Shown in pieces: positions 27,586 through 36,637 of a stretch of DNA of 64,000 bases (the stretch's first letter is position 1; each line of letters opens with the position of its first letter). The translations under genes were made by a program, and so were the position numbers. The notes beneath the pieces are model-generated. The model was given only the letters and a program-made list of their open reading frames with translations, did no database searches and was not told the DNA's origin. Origin of the DNA: Paralimibaculum aggregatum (GTDB lineage Bacteria > Pseudomonadota > Alphaproteobacteria > Rhodobacterales > Rhodobacteraceae); assembly GCF_030270585.1 (NCBI RefSeq), contig NZ_BSYI01000027.1:1-64000 (forward strand), written 5' to 3'.

Positions 27586-28716
27586 TCAGGGCGCCGGCGC
27601 GCGCCGCATCAGGCGATGGACGCGCTCGAGCAGCATTTCGGTCGATCCGTCGGTCAGCGTGGCGATCTCCGCCGCCGCGAGATGGCGGGAGAAGGGATGT
27701 TGCGGCCGCAGGCCCTCGGCGCCCATGAGGTGCAGGAGCTCCGGCAGCTGCCGGCGGCAGGTATCGACGGCGGCGATCTTCGCCTGCGCGGCGGCGAGCT
27801 GCGCCGGGGCGCCCCGATCGACCGCCGCGACCGCCTCGGCGGTGATCGCCCGCGCAGCCGCCAGCGCGACCCCGGCGCGGGCGAGCGCCAGCCGCCAGGC
27901 CTGATGCCCCGCGAGCGCCCGGCCGAAGCTCCGGCGGCTCTCGCCATAGTCGCCCGCCGCCTCGATGGCCGCGCCGAGCATGCCGCAGCACATCGCCGCG
28001 ACATAGGCCCGCGCGCCGTTGATCTCGTCGAGGATCGCGCCGAAGGCCTGCCCCGGCGCGAAGACCACGTGATCGGCGGGAATGCGGACCCCCTCGAGCC
28101 GGAACCCGCCGGTGCCCATCGAGGTCTGCGCAAAGGGCGCGTCGAGCGGGTAGCGGCTGCATCCGGGGCGGTCCAGCGGCACCAGGAAGGCGCCGATGCC
28201 GTCACGGTCTCCCGGCTCGCCGCACTGCGCATAGACGATGGCGAACGCCGCGTGCCGGGCATTGATGACCCAGCACTTCTCGCCGTCGAGCCGCCAGCCC
28301 TCGCCGTCGCGCCGGGCGGTGGTGGAGATCGACGCGAAATCCGACCCGGCGCCCGGCTCGGTGAGCGCGGTGCAGGCGCTCGACCGGCCCGAGAGCAGAT
28401 CGGGCAGCAGCGGCTCCCACACCCGGCGCTCGGCGCTCGCCACCAGCCGCAGGGCGACGTTCTGCGTGTTGACGACCGACATGGCGAAGCCGAAATCGGC
28501 GCGCGCGAGCGTCTCCGCCGCCCGAGCCTTCGCGGCGAAGCCGAGGCCGAGCCCGCCGGCCTCCGCCGGCACCTGGATGCGCATCAGCCCCAGCGCGCCC
28601 GCCCGCCCGAGCAGGGCCGGATCGGGCGCCGCCCCCATCGACCAGGCGGCCGCCGCGGGCGCCACCTCGTCGCGCACGAAGGCCCGGACGGCGGCCTGCA
28701 GTTCCGCCTCCGTCAT
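27586..28716 (-). CDS. Acyl-CoA dehydrogenase family flavoprotein
   Basis: 376-residue acyl-CoA dehydrogenase. The ATG at 28716 overlaps the LivM stop (ATGA). The family signatures are present: CTALTEPGAGSDFASISTTA (FAD/substrate contact), WRLDGEKCWVINARHA, and the C-terminal HLMGAEGLRPQHPFSRHLAA and TDGSTEMLLERVHR. It probably catalyses alpha,beta-dehydrogenation of the CoA ester made by the ligase in this operon. The order transporter, dehydrogenase, MDR enzyme, ligase supports a dedicated catabolic route. Confidence 0.93.
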   Translation of the reverse strand: MTEAELQAAVRAFVRDEVAPAAAAWSMGAAPDPALLGRAGALGLMRIQVPAEAGGLGLGFAAKARAAETLARADFGFAMSVVNTQNVALRLVASAERRVWEPLLPDLLSGRSSACTALTEPGAGSDFASISTTARRDGEGWRLDGEKCWVINARHAAFAIVYAQCGEPGDRDGIGAFLVPLDRPGCSRYPLDAPFAQTSMGTGGFRLEGVRIPADHVVFAPGQAFGAILDEINGARAYVAAMCCGMLGAAIEAAGDYGESRRSFGRALAGHQAWRLALARAGVALAAARAITAEAVAAVDRGAPAQLAAAQAKIAAVDTCRRQLPELLHLMGAEGLRPQHPFSRHLAAAEIATLTDGSTEMLLERVHRLMRRAPAP

Positions 28717-29666
28717 CGCCGCCCCGCGATCCGCGCGCCCAGATCCTGCGCGAGGCCGACGATGCCGCGCGGCATGAAGATCGTCGCGAGCACCAGCAGC
28801 AGCCCGTAGATGATCAGGCGGAAGCTGTCGGCAAAGCGGAGGTATTCCGGCAGGAAGATCACGATGAAGGCGCCGATCATCGGGCCGGCCAGCGTGCCCG
28901 ATCCGCCGACGATCACCGCGAGGATCGCGTCGAGCGACTGCGCCACGCCGAAGACCTCGGGGTTGATGAAGCTCTGGTAATGGGCATAGAGCGCCCCGCC
29001 GAGCCCCGCGAACATCGCGCTCGCGACGAAGGCGAAGAGCTTGTACTTCCACGCGGCGACGCCGAGCGCGCCGACCAGATCCTCGTTCTGGCGGATCGCC
29101 ATCAGGATCTGCCCCACGCGCGAGCGCACGATCGCCCAGGCGATGCCGGTGGTCAGCACCGCCACCGCGAGCACGAAGTAGTAGTAGACCTCGCGGTCGC
29201 GGAAGTTGAGCGCCTCGAGCCACCCCGCCGGCTTGGGGATGCCGGTGATCCCGGCCTCGCCCTGGGTCAGCTCGGTGAAGTTGAGCAGGACGATGAAGAT
29301 CACCAGGTTGAAGGCGAGCGTCACGATCGCGAAGTAGTGCCCCTTCATCCTGAGGCTCGGATAGCCGACGATCAGCGCGAAGACGGCGGTCATCGGCGGC
29401 GCCAGCAGGATCGTGAGCCAGACCGGCAGGCCGAGATGCATGCCCATCAGGGTCGTCGAATAGGCGCCGATCCCCATGAAGCCGGCGCCGACGATGGAGA
29501 CATAGCCGGTATAGCCCTGGATCAGGTTCTGGCCCTGGCTCACGATCAGCCAGATCAGCGCCAGGATGCTCAGGTGCAGGTAGTACTTCACCGAGATCAG
29601 CTGCGGCAGCGCGATCAGGACGACCAGCGCTCCGGCATAGAGGAGGGAAACCGCGATCCGGGTCAT
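28713..29666 (-). CDS. LivM-type HAAT permease (second importer)
   Basis: 317-residue inner-membrane permease. It has the LivM signature SQGQNLIQGYTGYVSIVGAG near the N-terminus, GYPSLRMKGHYFAIVTLAF, and the cytoplasmic loop MAIRQNEDLVGALGVAAWKY. It ends GLAQDLGARIAGRR. It overlaps LivH by four bases upstream and the acyl-CoA dehydrogenase by four bases downstream, so transport and catabolic genes are translated as one coupled unit. Confidence 0.93.
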   Translation of the reverse strand: MTRIAVSLLYAGALVVLIALPQLISVKYYLHLSILALIWLIVSQGQNLIQGYTGYVSIVGAGFMGIGAYSTTLMGMHLGLPVWLTILLAPPMTAVFALIVGYPSLRMKGHYFAIVTLAFNLVIFIVLLNFTELTQGEAGITGIPKPAGWLEALNFRDREVYYYFVLAVAVLTTGIAWAIVRSRVGQILMAIRQNEDLVGALGVAAWKYKLFAFVASAMFAGLGGALYAHYQSFINPEVFGVAQSLDAILAVIVGGSGTLAGPMIGAFIVIFLPEYLRFADSFRLIIYGLLLVLATIFMPRGIVGLAQDLGARIAGRR

Positions 29667-30523
29667 GATGCCTTGCCCAGCAGGCCCTGCGGCCGGAACA
29701 GCAGGACGAAGATCATCACCAGGAAGGCGATCACGTCCTTGTAGGCCGAGGAGACGAAACCCGCGGCCAGCGACTCGGTGATGCCGAGCACGATGCCGCC
29801 GACGATGGCTCCGGGGATCGAGCCGAGGCCGCCGAGGATCAGCACCGCGAAGCCCTTGATCACCAGCCCCTCGCCGATGCCCGGGGCGATGGCGAAGAGC
29901 GCGCCCACCATGATGCCGGCGGCGACGCCGAGCGCGGTGGACATGGCGAAGACCACCAGCGGGATCGTGCGCACGTTGACGCCCATCAGGATCGCGGCGT
30001 CGCGGTTCTCGGCCACCGCGCGGATCGCCTGCCCGGTCTTGGTGCGCTCGACGAAGATCGTCATCGCCGCGATCAGCAGCGCCGCGGCCAGGATCACGTA
30101 GAGGCGCAGCTCCGGCAGCGTGACGCCGCCGATGTTGAAGACCCGGTCGAAGCTGGTGGGGATCACCACCTGCTCATGCCCGAAGAACTCGAGATTGAGC
30201 CCCTCGACCATCATGGTGAGGCCGAGCGCCACGATGAAGGCGTTGATGTGGCTTGCCTTTCGCACCGGCCGGTAGGCGAGCAGCTCGATCGCCATGCCGA
30301 GCACGACACCGGCGGTGAGCGCGACGGGGATGGCGATCACGAGCGGAATGCCCTGCCCCGCCACCAGGAAGAAGGTGAGGTAGCCGCCGAACATCGACAC
30401 CGAGCCATGGGCGAAATGCGCGATGCCAAGGATGCCGAAGACCGTGGTGAGCCCGAGGGCTATCAGCACGTAGACGCCGCCTATGGCGATGCCGTTCACG
30501 ATCTGCTGGAGGATCTCGATCAT
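29663..30523 (-). CDS. LivH-type HAAT permease (second importer)
   Basis: 286-residue inner-membrane permease with the LivH signature LIALGLTTVFGILGIAHFAH, the EAA-like loop AIRAVAENRDAAILMGVNV and the late LILGGLGSIPGAIVGGIVLG segment. It is separated from the binding-protein gene by 88 bp that hold an 11-bp-stem hairpin (30575-30603). Confidence 0.93.
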   Translation of the reverse strand: MIEILQQIVNGIAIGGVYVLIALGLTTVFGILGIAHFAHGSVSMFGGYLTFFLVAGQGIPLVIAIPVALTAGVVLGMAIELLAYRPVRKASHINAFIVALGLTMMVEGLNLEFFGHEQVVIPTSFDRVFNIGGVTLPELRLYVILAAALLIAAMTIFVERTKTGQAIRAVAENRDAAILMGVNVRTIPLVVFAMSTALGVAAGIMVGALFAIAPGIGEGLVIKGFAVLILGGLGSIPGAIVGGIVLGITESLAAGFVSSAYKDVIAFLVMIFVLLFRPQGLLGKAS

Positions 30524-30574
30524 GGGATGTCCATCTCGGGCGTTCTGCGGGCGGCCCCGGGCGGGCCGCCGCCG

Positions 30575-30603
30575 GGGCGGCGCGGAGAGGCCCCGCGCCG
30601 CCC
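30575..30603. terminator. Intercistronic hairpin between the binding protein and LivH
   Basis: GGGCGGCGCGG (30575-30585) pairs perfectly with CCGCGCCGCCC (30593-30603) across a 7-nt loop. No U-tract follows, so it may stop part of transcription or protect the upstream message, allowing more binding protein than permease. Confidence 0.6.
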
Positions 30604-30611
30604 GTTGCCGG

Positions 30612-31823
30612 TCAGTCGAGGGTGCTCAGGAACTCGGAATAGGCGACGGGGTCCGACGGCAGGTCCTGGACGAAGGTCCAGTTGCCGTCGCGCCACTGGA
30701 AGGCGCCGTTCGAGGTGTAGGCCTGGCCGTTGCGGTCGAACATCTTCCCGTCGATCGGGAGGTACTGCATGACCACCTCGTCCGGCACCGCCAGCTCGCG
30801 CAGCGCCCTGGCCACCGCCGCCGTGTCCTCCACCGTGCCCGCCGCCTCGAGCGCATCCTTCAGCGCATAGGTCTGGTCATAGGCATAGGGGCTGCTCGGC
30901 GAGGGGGAGATCCCGTATGCCGCGGCGTAGTTCTCGTGATAGGCGATGCCGTTCTCGGTGGCCGAGAGCAGCGTCAGCTCGGTCGGGCGCAGGTCCCAGA
31001 CCCCTTCCATCTGCTCGCTGGTGGCCACGCGCAGGAACTGCTCCTCGCTGCCGCTGGTGAAGCCGTAGCGCGGCAGGTCGAGGCCGAGCTCGACCGACTG
31101 GCGATAGATGAAGGCCGCCGGCTCGACATAGCCCACGACGAGGAGCGCATCGGCTTCGAGGCCCCTGATCTTGGTGAGCTGGGGCGTCATGTCGCGATCC
31201 TTGAGCGCGAAGGCCTCGCGGGTGACGATCTCGCCGCCGGCCTTGTTGAGCTCCTTCTCGAAGGCATCGACATAGCTGGCATAGAAGCCGACATCGAGCG
31301 CCCCGAGCACCGCGACGCGCTTGTGCCCCTTCGCCGCCACGAAGGCCCCGGCGGCGGCGCCGGTATAGTCGGCCGGCGGGCGGGTGCGCGTGAGGTTGGG
31401 AATCTCGCGGGTGGTGATCGAGCGCTCCGCGGCATTGCCGACGAGCATCACCGCGTCCTCGTACTCGATGAACGAGGCGACCGCGCCGGTGGCGCCGGAG
31501 CAGCAGAAGCCGAGGATGTATTTCACCCCGTCGCGGTCGATCAGCTTGCGCACCGCGTTGGTCGCCTCGGTGGGGTTGCCCTTGTCGTCATAGGCGATCA
31601 CCTCGAGCATGTAGGTCTCGCCGCCCACCGAGATGCCGCCGGCGGCGTTGATCTCGCTGGCCGCGAGCTTCACCGCATTGGCCTGCGGCAGGCCATAGAC
31701 CGCCGCACCGCCGGTGAGCGCATCGCTCACGCCGATCGCGAGCGTCTCCTCCGCAAGCACCGGCTGGGCGGCGATCAGGGCCGCCACCGCGGCGCCCGCA
31801 AGGGTCGATATCGTGCGTTTCAT
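30612..31823 (-). CDS. Periplasmic substrate-binding protein (second LIV importer)
   Basis: 403-residue exported binding protein. The ATG at 31823 follows GGGAGGAG and gives a clean signal peptide (MKRTISTLAGAAVAALIAAQ, cleaved near VLAEE). The mature N-terminus TLAIGVSDALTGGAAVYGLP and the loop LGFCCSGATGAVASF (paired cysteines beside the usual Ser/Gly ligand loop) fit Peripla_BP_6. It lies between the ATPase and permease genes of the operon. The ligand is probably the acid or amide handled by the CoA ligase and dehydrogenase encoded downstream. Confidence 0.93.
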   Translation of the reverse strand: MKRTISTLAGAAVAALIAAQPVLAEETLAIGVSDALTGGAAVYGLPQANAVKLAASEINAAGGISVGGETYMLEVIAYDDKGNPTEATNAVRKLIDRDGVKYILGFCCSGATGAVASFIEYEDAVMLVGNAAERSITTREIPNLTRTRPPADYTGAAAGAFVAAKGHKRVAVLGALDVGFYASYVDAFEKELNKAGGEIVTREAFALKDRDMTPQLTKIRGLEADALLVVGYVEPAAFIYRQSVELGLDLPRYGFTSGSEEQFLRVATSEQMEGVWDLRPTELTLLSATENGIAYHENYAAAYGISPSPSSPYAYDQTYALKDALEAAGTVEDTAAVARALRELAVPDEVVMQYLPIDGKMFDRNGQAYTSNGAFQWRDGNWTFVQDLPSDPVAYSEFLSTLD

Positions 31824-31887
31824 TCCGTCTCCTCCCATTTCTGGCATCCCTTTGGCGGGATGTCCGTCGATCTTCGTCGGTCTGGTC

Positions 31888-32589
31888 TCAGTGCCCGAGA
31901 TAGGCCTTGGCGACATCGGGATGCGACTGCAGTTCCTGCCCGGTGCCCTCGAGCACGATCTCGCCGGCCTCGAGCAGATAGGCCCGGTCGGCGAGGCGCA
32001 GCGCCATCAGCGAGTTCTGCTCGACCAGCAGGATTGTCATGCCCATCTCCCTGATCCGCCCGAGCGTCGCCGCGACCTCGGCGACGATCTTGGGCGCGAG
32101 GCCGAGGGATGGCTCGTCGAAGATGCAGAGCTTCGGCCGCGCCATCAGCGCCCGGGCGATGGCGAGCATCTCCTGCTCGCCGCCGGAGAGCGTGCCGGCG
32201 GCCTGGTGCGCGCGCTCGCGCAGGATCGGGAACATGTCCATCATGCGCTCGAGATCGTCGGCCTGGCCGTCGTCGGAGCGCGCATAGGCGCCCATGCGCA
32301 GGTTCTTCAGCACGCTCATCTGCGGGAAGACCTGCCGGCCCTCGGGGCACATCGTGACCCCCTCCCGCACGATCGCATGGCCGCTCAGGCCGCCGATCTC
32401 GCGGCCGCGCAGCCGGATCGTGCCGGCCTTGGGCGCGAGCAGCCCGCAGATCGTCTTGAGCGTCGTGGTCTTGCCGGCGCCGTTCGCACCGATGAGCGCG
32501 ACGCACTCGCCCTCGGCCACGTCGAGATCGATGCCGTGGAGCACCTCGATGGCGCCATAGCCGGCGCGCAGTCCGCGAACCTCCAGCAT
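31888..32589 (-). CDS. LivF-type HAAT ABC ATPase (second importer)
   Basis: 233-residue ATPase with Walker A GANGAGKTT at about residues 33-41, CPEGRQVFPQMSVLKNLRMG, signature LSGGEQEMLAIARALM, Walker B LCIFDEPSLGLAPKI and the H-loop-like LLVEQNSLMALRLA. It begins immediately after the LivG stop with no gap, and 64 bp separate it from the binding-protein gene. Confidence 0.94.
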   Translation of the reverse strand: MLEVRGLRAGYGAIEVLHGIDLDVAEGECVALIGANGAGKTTTLKTICGLLAPKAGTIRLRGREIGGLSGHAIVREGVTMCPEGRQVFPQMSVLKNLRMGAYARSDDGQADDLERMMDMFPILRERAHQAAGTLSGGEQEMLAIARALMARPKLCIFDEPSLGLAPKIVAEVAATLGRIREMGMTILLVEQNSLMALRLADRAYLLEAGEIVLEGTGQELQSHPDVAKAYLGH

Positions 32590-33354
32590 TCAGGCAGCCT
32601 CGCCGAGATAGGCATCGACCACCGCCGGGTCGGCGCGGATCTCCGCCGGGGTCCCGTCGGCGATCTTGCGGCCGAAGTTCAGCACCACGATCCGGTCGCA
32701 GATCTCCATTATGAGGCCCATGTGGTGCTCGATCACCAGCACCGCGGTGCCGCTGTCGCGAATCGCCCGGATCGTCTCGCCGAGCGCGCGGCGCTCATGC
32801 GCCACGAGGCCCGCCGCCGGCTCGTCGAGCAGGATGACCCTGGGCTGCGAGGCAAGGGCCGTGGCGATCATCAGGAAGCGCTGCTCGGCCGAGGAGATCG
32901 TGCCGACGACCCGGTCGGCAACCGCCGTGAGCCCGGTCAGCGCGAGCGCCTCGTCGACGCGGGCAGCCGCCGCCGCCTCGTCGCCGCCGCCGCGGCGCCC
33001 GAAGATCCAGGACAGCGGCCCGGATTTCAGCGTCACGTCCGAGCCGAGCGCCACCTGCTCGCGCACGGTGAACTCGGGAAACAGGCTGGCGGTCTGGAAG
33101 GTGCGCGCGAGGCCCTTGGCGACACGGGCATATTCCGGCAGGTGCTGGACATGGTCGCCGCCGAGCAGGATCTCTCCCGAGGTGGCGGGAAAGACGCCGC
33201 AGAGCACGTTGACCGTGGTCGACTTGCCGGAGCCGTTGGGCCCGATCAGCCCCAGGATCTCGCCGGGGCGCACGTCGAAGGACAGGTCGTCGATGGCTCT
33301 GACGCCACCGAAATGCTTGCTCAGCCCGACCGCTTGCAGGACCGCGGTGGTCAT
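32590..33354 (-). CDS. LivG-type HAAT ABC ATPase (second importer), first gene of the operon
   Basis: 254-residue ATPase with Walker A GPNGSGKST at about residues 37-45, ARTFQTASLFPEFTVREQVA, an unusual signature ISSAEQRFLMIATALA in place of LSxGQ, Walker B VILLDEPAAGL and H-loop VIEHHMGLIMEI. As the first gene of the eight-gene operon it faces the divergent lysR across a 160-bp control region containing two palindromes. Confidence 0.92.
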   Translation of the reverse strand: MTTAVLQAVGLSKHFGGVRAIDDLSFDVRPGEILGLIGPNGSGKSTTVNVLCGVFPATSGEILLGGDHVQHLPEYARVAKGLARTFQTASLFPEFTVREQVALGSDVTLKSGPLSWIFGRRGGGDEAAAAARVDEALALTGLTAVADRVVGTISSAEQRFLMIATALASQPRVILLDEPAAGLVAHERRALGETIRAIRDSGTAVLVIEHHMGLIMEICDRIVVLNFGRKIADGTPAEIRADPAVVDAYLGEAA

Positions 33355-33424
33355 CCGTTCCTCCCATGTCTCCGCATCTGACGTGCGATCCGGTCACGCT
33401 AGCCCGTGGCAGCCTTCGCCAGAA

Positions 33425-33460
33425 GCGCAAAGATTTGCGCAATCCATCGAAATTTTCGAT
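33425..33460. promoter_or_regulatory. Two palindromic operators between livG and lysR
   Basis: GCGCAAA-GA-TTTGCGC (33425-33440) and ATCGAAA-T-TTTCGAT (33446-33460) are perfect inverted repeats 5 bp apart in the divergent promoter region. Spacing on one face of the helix is typical of LysR-type recognition and activation sites. Binding by the adjacent LysR is inferred. Confidence 0.65.
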
Positions 33461-33514
33461 ATCATGGATGCTCCGCCGGCATCGCTGCCCGGCATGAGGC
33501 GAAGGTCCGGGCCC

Positions 33515-34393
33515 ATGGAAACCATCCGAAACCTGAAGTCGTTGCAGGTCTTTCAGCTCGCATACGTCCATCAGAACGTCTCGCGGGCGGCGCAGGCGCT
33601 CAACACGAGCCAGAGCTCGGTCAGCTACCACATCAAGAAATTGGAAGAGGAACTCGGCGTCGTGCTGTTTCGCCGGACCGCCCGCGGGCTGGAGCCGACC
33701 GATGAAGGCGCGGCCCTCGCCGCCGATGTCGAGCAGGGGCTCACGGCGATCCGCTCCGGGCTCGAGCGCACCCGGCAGCGGGCCAACACGCTCAGGGTCG
33801 CCGTGCTGCCGATGTTCGCGAGCCGCTGGCTGTCGTCGCGGCTCGGCGGGTTCTGGGAACGCCACCCCGGCCTGCAGCTCTCGATCCAGAACCACAACAA
33901 CAGCTATGCCCGCATGGAGAACCCGCTCGGCTTTGCCGATCTCGGCATCCAGTGGGGCCAGGGCGCCTGGCCGAAATTCGCGGTGCACCGCCTCTGGCCG
34001 GAGCACCTCGTGGTGGTGTGCAGCCCGGACTATCGCCGCACCCGGCGCCTCGAGCGCGCCGAGGACCTCGCCCGGTGCACGCTGCTCCATGTGGACGACA
34101 CGCGCATGTGGGAGGAATGGCTGCGCAATGCCGGGCTCTCCCTCTCGCCGCAGCAGCCGCAGATGATGCTGGAGGACCGTCATTTCCAGCTCAGCTCGAC
34201 GATCAACGGGCTCGGCGTCTCGCTGTTCGCCGCCTGGCTGGTGCAGGAGGAGCTGAGCGACGGCCGGCTGATCGATCCGTTCGACCGCGCCTGGAGCACC
34301 GCCTTCTCCTACAATCTCATCCATCCGCGCGGAGCCGGATTGTCGAAGCCCGCCCGCGAGTTCCGCAACTGGATGCTGGCGCTCTGCGAATGA
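33515..34393 (+). CDS. LysR-family transcriptional regulator
   Basis: 292-residue LysR regulator. The ATG at 33515 (METIRNLKSLQVFQLAYVHQ) follows GAAGG; upstream in-frame ATGs at 33464 and 33494 would only add a non-conserved tail. The HTH region is NVSRAAQALNTSQSSVSYHI at about residues 20-40. The effector domain resembles GcvA/TrpI-type regulators (GFADLGIQWGQGAWP, NGLGVSLFAAWLV). It is divergent from the LIV/acyl-CoA operon and presumably its activator. Confidence 0.92.
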   Translation: METIRNLKSLQVFQLAYVHQNVSRAAQALNTSQSSVSYHIKKLEEELGVVLFRRTARGLEPTDEGAALAADVEQGLTAIRSGLERTRQRANTLRVAVLPMFASRWLSSRLGGFWERHPGLQLSIQNHNNSYARMENPLGFADLGIQWGQGAWPKFAVHRLWPEHLVVVCSPDYRRTRRLERAEDLARCTLLHVDDTRMWEEWLRNAGLSLSPQQPQMMLEDRHFQLSSTINGLGVSLFAAWLVQEELSDGRLIDPFDRAWSTAFSYNLIHPRGAGLSKPAREFRNWMLALCE

Positions 34394-35293
34394 CAGCCGG
34401 CCCCGCGGCGCCGTCGCATGGTGACGTGAGGCCGGAGGCTCGCCCGTCCGCAACGATGACGCAGTGCCATGGAGGCGCGCCCCCGCATTCTCGCCGGGAG
34501 GCCCGGACGAGATGACCCGCTGACGCACAGCCCCAGTCAACCGTGATGGGCGAGGCCGCCGGGTCGGGGATGCAAAGGCGCCCGGCGCCGCGCCCCGTCC
34601 ACGAGGGTCCCGAGGGTCCGGCCCATCGCAATCGGCCTGCGCTGCATGGTGCGGGCGCAGGCATCGCGCGGCCTGGCGGTGCGGTGGACCCGCGGCCTCC
34701 CGGTGCCGGTCGGCAGACCCTTCGTGTGCGGCCGGCTCGGTGCCCGGCCGTGGGTGCACGGCAATGCCATCGGCGTCGCCCCGATCATGGCATCGGAACG
34801 GGCGACGGCTCCGACTGCGGCATCGCCGGGATGGATGCGGCCCCCTTCCGCATGGCGGAGCGAAACACGGACGGCTGCGCCTGCCGCGCGATGTGTCGGC
34901 ACGGGACAACCGGCCGGTGACCATCACCGACGGGCAGCCCCGCAGCCGCCTCAGACGGGCCGGCCGGCGGCCGGGAACGACAGCCTCGGCGACACGGTGC
35001 AGGCCAGAGCGGAGGGTGCCGTGGCCATCCGTTCGCCCCGGCAGTGCCGGAACGACGGGGAAGCATCCGGACCCGCTGGCCCCCCGGCGAGAGCCGGTTG
35101 ATCCTCCTGCGTCTCGGCGGACCGCCCGCTCCCTTGCTCGATGGGCCCCGGCGGCCGGGAGAGATCGCGGCCGCCGCGCCAAGCGGTCGGACAAGCTGCC
35201 CGGCCCTTGGTGCAGAGGCGCCCCCTCGCATGGGGCGCGATCACCCGCCGAGGCCCTCCGCTGCCCCGTCAGATCCAAACGCCTTGCCGCAGG
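34394..35293. other. 0.9-kb gap without a supportable gene
   Basis: Only Arg/Pro/Gly-rich frames with no domain or signal are open here, on both strands. No RNA gene, IS end or clear repeat was seen. The segment resembles the other gene-free stretches at 9.3-11.2, 21.3-22.3 and 56.4-57.3 kb. Confidence 0.5.
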
Positions 35294-36304
35294 CTAGGGC
35301 CGCGGCGGGCGCCTGGTCGCATCGCATGTTGCGGTGCTGTCTTCCGACGCGCAGCCGGTCTCGGCCACGTGGCACCCGAGGATCGCGTTCGCACCGGCGG
35401 CGCCCGCGTGATAGTGATAGCCGATGCCGTCCGCGTCGTGCCCGTTGCAGGCGTCCAGCCCTTCCGGCGCGCGGCCGTCGCCCGTCAGGTGCGGGAAGAT
35501 CGCGTAACCGTCCATGGCGATGCCGATCTCGGTGCCATGCCCGGCCTCGGCTGTGCCGCGAGCCGGATCGGAGCCATTCGGCGCGCCGGTCAGGCAGTCG
35601 GTCACCGCGTGGTAGTGATAGCCGGCATGCAGGTTCACATGCCCGCCGCAATCGTCAAGCGGCGCGATCGTATAGGCCCCAAGGATCGCCTCCACCGGCG
35701 CAGGCCCGTCGAGCCGCACGCCGTTGCGGGCAAGGCCGGCCGGGCCGCGCAGGCGGCGCGGCGGCCGGGAGACCGGCACGGGCTCGAGCGGGATCGTGTA
35801 GGTGCTGACGGCATCCTCCGGCATGTATTCCGGCAGGCACTGCACGCAGGTATTCCGATAGGCCGGATCCACATCCGGGCGCGCTGCGGCCTGGCATGCC
35901 TCGAGCGTCCCGGTGAAGCGGACATCGCCGGTCTCTGGGTCGTAGAGCTGCCAGTTGCTGTCGCCGTAGCGCTCCGCAAGCGAGCGGATGAACGCGCCGT
36001 CCACATCGACCATCCCGCCATCCGCGAACCAGATGCCGCCCGCATCCGCGCCGTCGCCGACATGGGTGGGGCACCACGGCCCGGGCGTGTAGTCCTGCGG
36101 CGTGGGGGTCACGGTGATCCTGAAGCAGCGCGTCCGGGTCCCGCCCGACAGCGTGCAGTCGACGATCTCCGGACCGGAGAGGATGTCGGCCGGCGCGAAG
36201 AACGCGGCGATCCGGCTCAGCCGGTCGTCATGCGCGCTGGCCGCGGTCGACAGCGCGATGGCGCCGGCGACCGCCAGATATCCGACCCGCTGGAATGTTC
36301 TCAT
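35294..36304 (-). CDS. Secreted YHYH-domain protein
   Basis: 336-residue exported protein. The ATG at 36304 follows GGGGGAA and gives a signal peptide ending TAASAHDD. The YHYH motif that defines the family occurs twice in related form: NLHAGYHYHAVTDCL and DGIGYHYHAGAAGANAILGC, separated by GTEIGIAMDGYAIFPHL. Several cysteines (CTLSGG, CFRITV, CVQCLPEYMPEDA) suggest disulfides or metal binding. The His/Tyr clusters make a copper or other metal-binding role plausible, but no activity is established for the family. It follows a small exported protein and is downstream of the divergent MarR operator. Confidence 0.85.
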   Translation of the reverse strand: MRTFQRVGYLAVAGAIALSTAASAHDDRLSRIAAFFAPADILSGPEIVDCTLSGGTRTRCFRITVTPTPQDYTPGPWCPTHVGDGADAGGIWFADGGMVDVDGAFIRSLAERYGDSNWQLYDPETGDVRFTGTLEACQAAARPDVDPAYRNTCVQCLPEYMPEDAVSTYTIPLEPVPVSRPPRRLRGPAGLARNGVRLDGPAPVEAILGAYTIAPLDDCGGHVNLHAGYHYHAVTDCLTGAPNGSDPARGTAEAGHGTEIGIAMDGYAIFPHLTGDGRAPEGLDACNGHDADGIGYHYHAGAAGANAILGCHVAETGCASEDSTATCDATRRPPRP

Positions 36305-36340
36305 CTGCGTTTCCCCCATTCTGCGACCGGGCGGGCCGGG

Positions 36341-36637
36341 CTAGCGCCGGCGCGGGGCGGCCGCGGCCAGCGCCGCCTCGGTGTCTTGCGCGGTGACGTC
36401 GTAGCCCGCAGCGCCGAGGCAGGCCGCGATCTTCGCCGCATCCGGTCGCGGCGGCCGCTGTCCTGGCTGGGGGCGCGGGCCAAGGCAGCCCATCAGATCG
36501 GCCTCGGACACCGCGAGCGTCGCGGCCATCCTCGAAAAGTCGGGCTTTGGCGGGCGCTGCTGCGCAGCGGAGGGGCCTGCGGCCAGCGACAGGCCGCCGA
36601 ACAGGATCATCGCCGTACAGACGGTCAGGGCTCTCAT
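36341..36637 (-). CDS. Small exported Pro-rich protein upstream of the YHYH gene
   Basis: 98 residues with a signal peptide (MRALTVCTAMILFGGLSLAA, cleaved near PSAAQ). The mature part has two similar halves, each starting RPPKPD or RPPRPD and containing one Cys-Leu-Gly (MGCLGPRP and AACLGAAG). It lies 36 bp upstream of the YHYH gene on the same strand and is probably co-transcribed with it. No family recognised; a small periplasmic partner is the simplest view. Confidence 0.7.
   Translation of the reverse strand: MRALTVCTAMILFGGLSLAAGPSAAQQRPPKPDFSRMAATLAVSEADLMGCLGPRPQPGQRPPRPDAAKIAACLGAAGYDVTAQDTEAALAAAAPRRR

Noticed and set aside
34394-35293. A hidden gene or mobile remnant after the second lysR
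   Set aside because: Frames on both strands are low-complexity and no motif, repeat end or start signal supports a gene.
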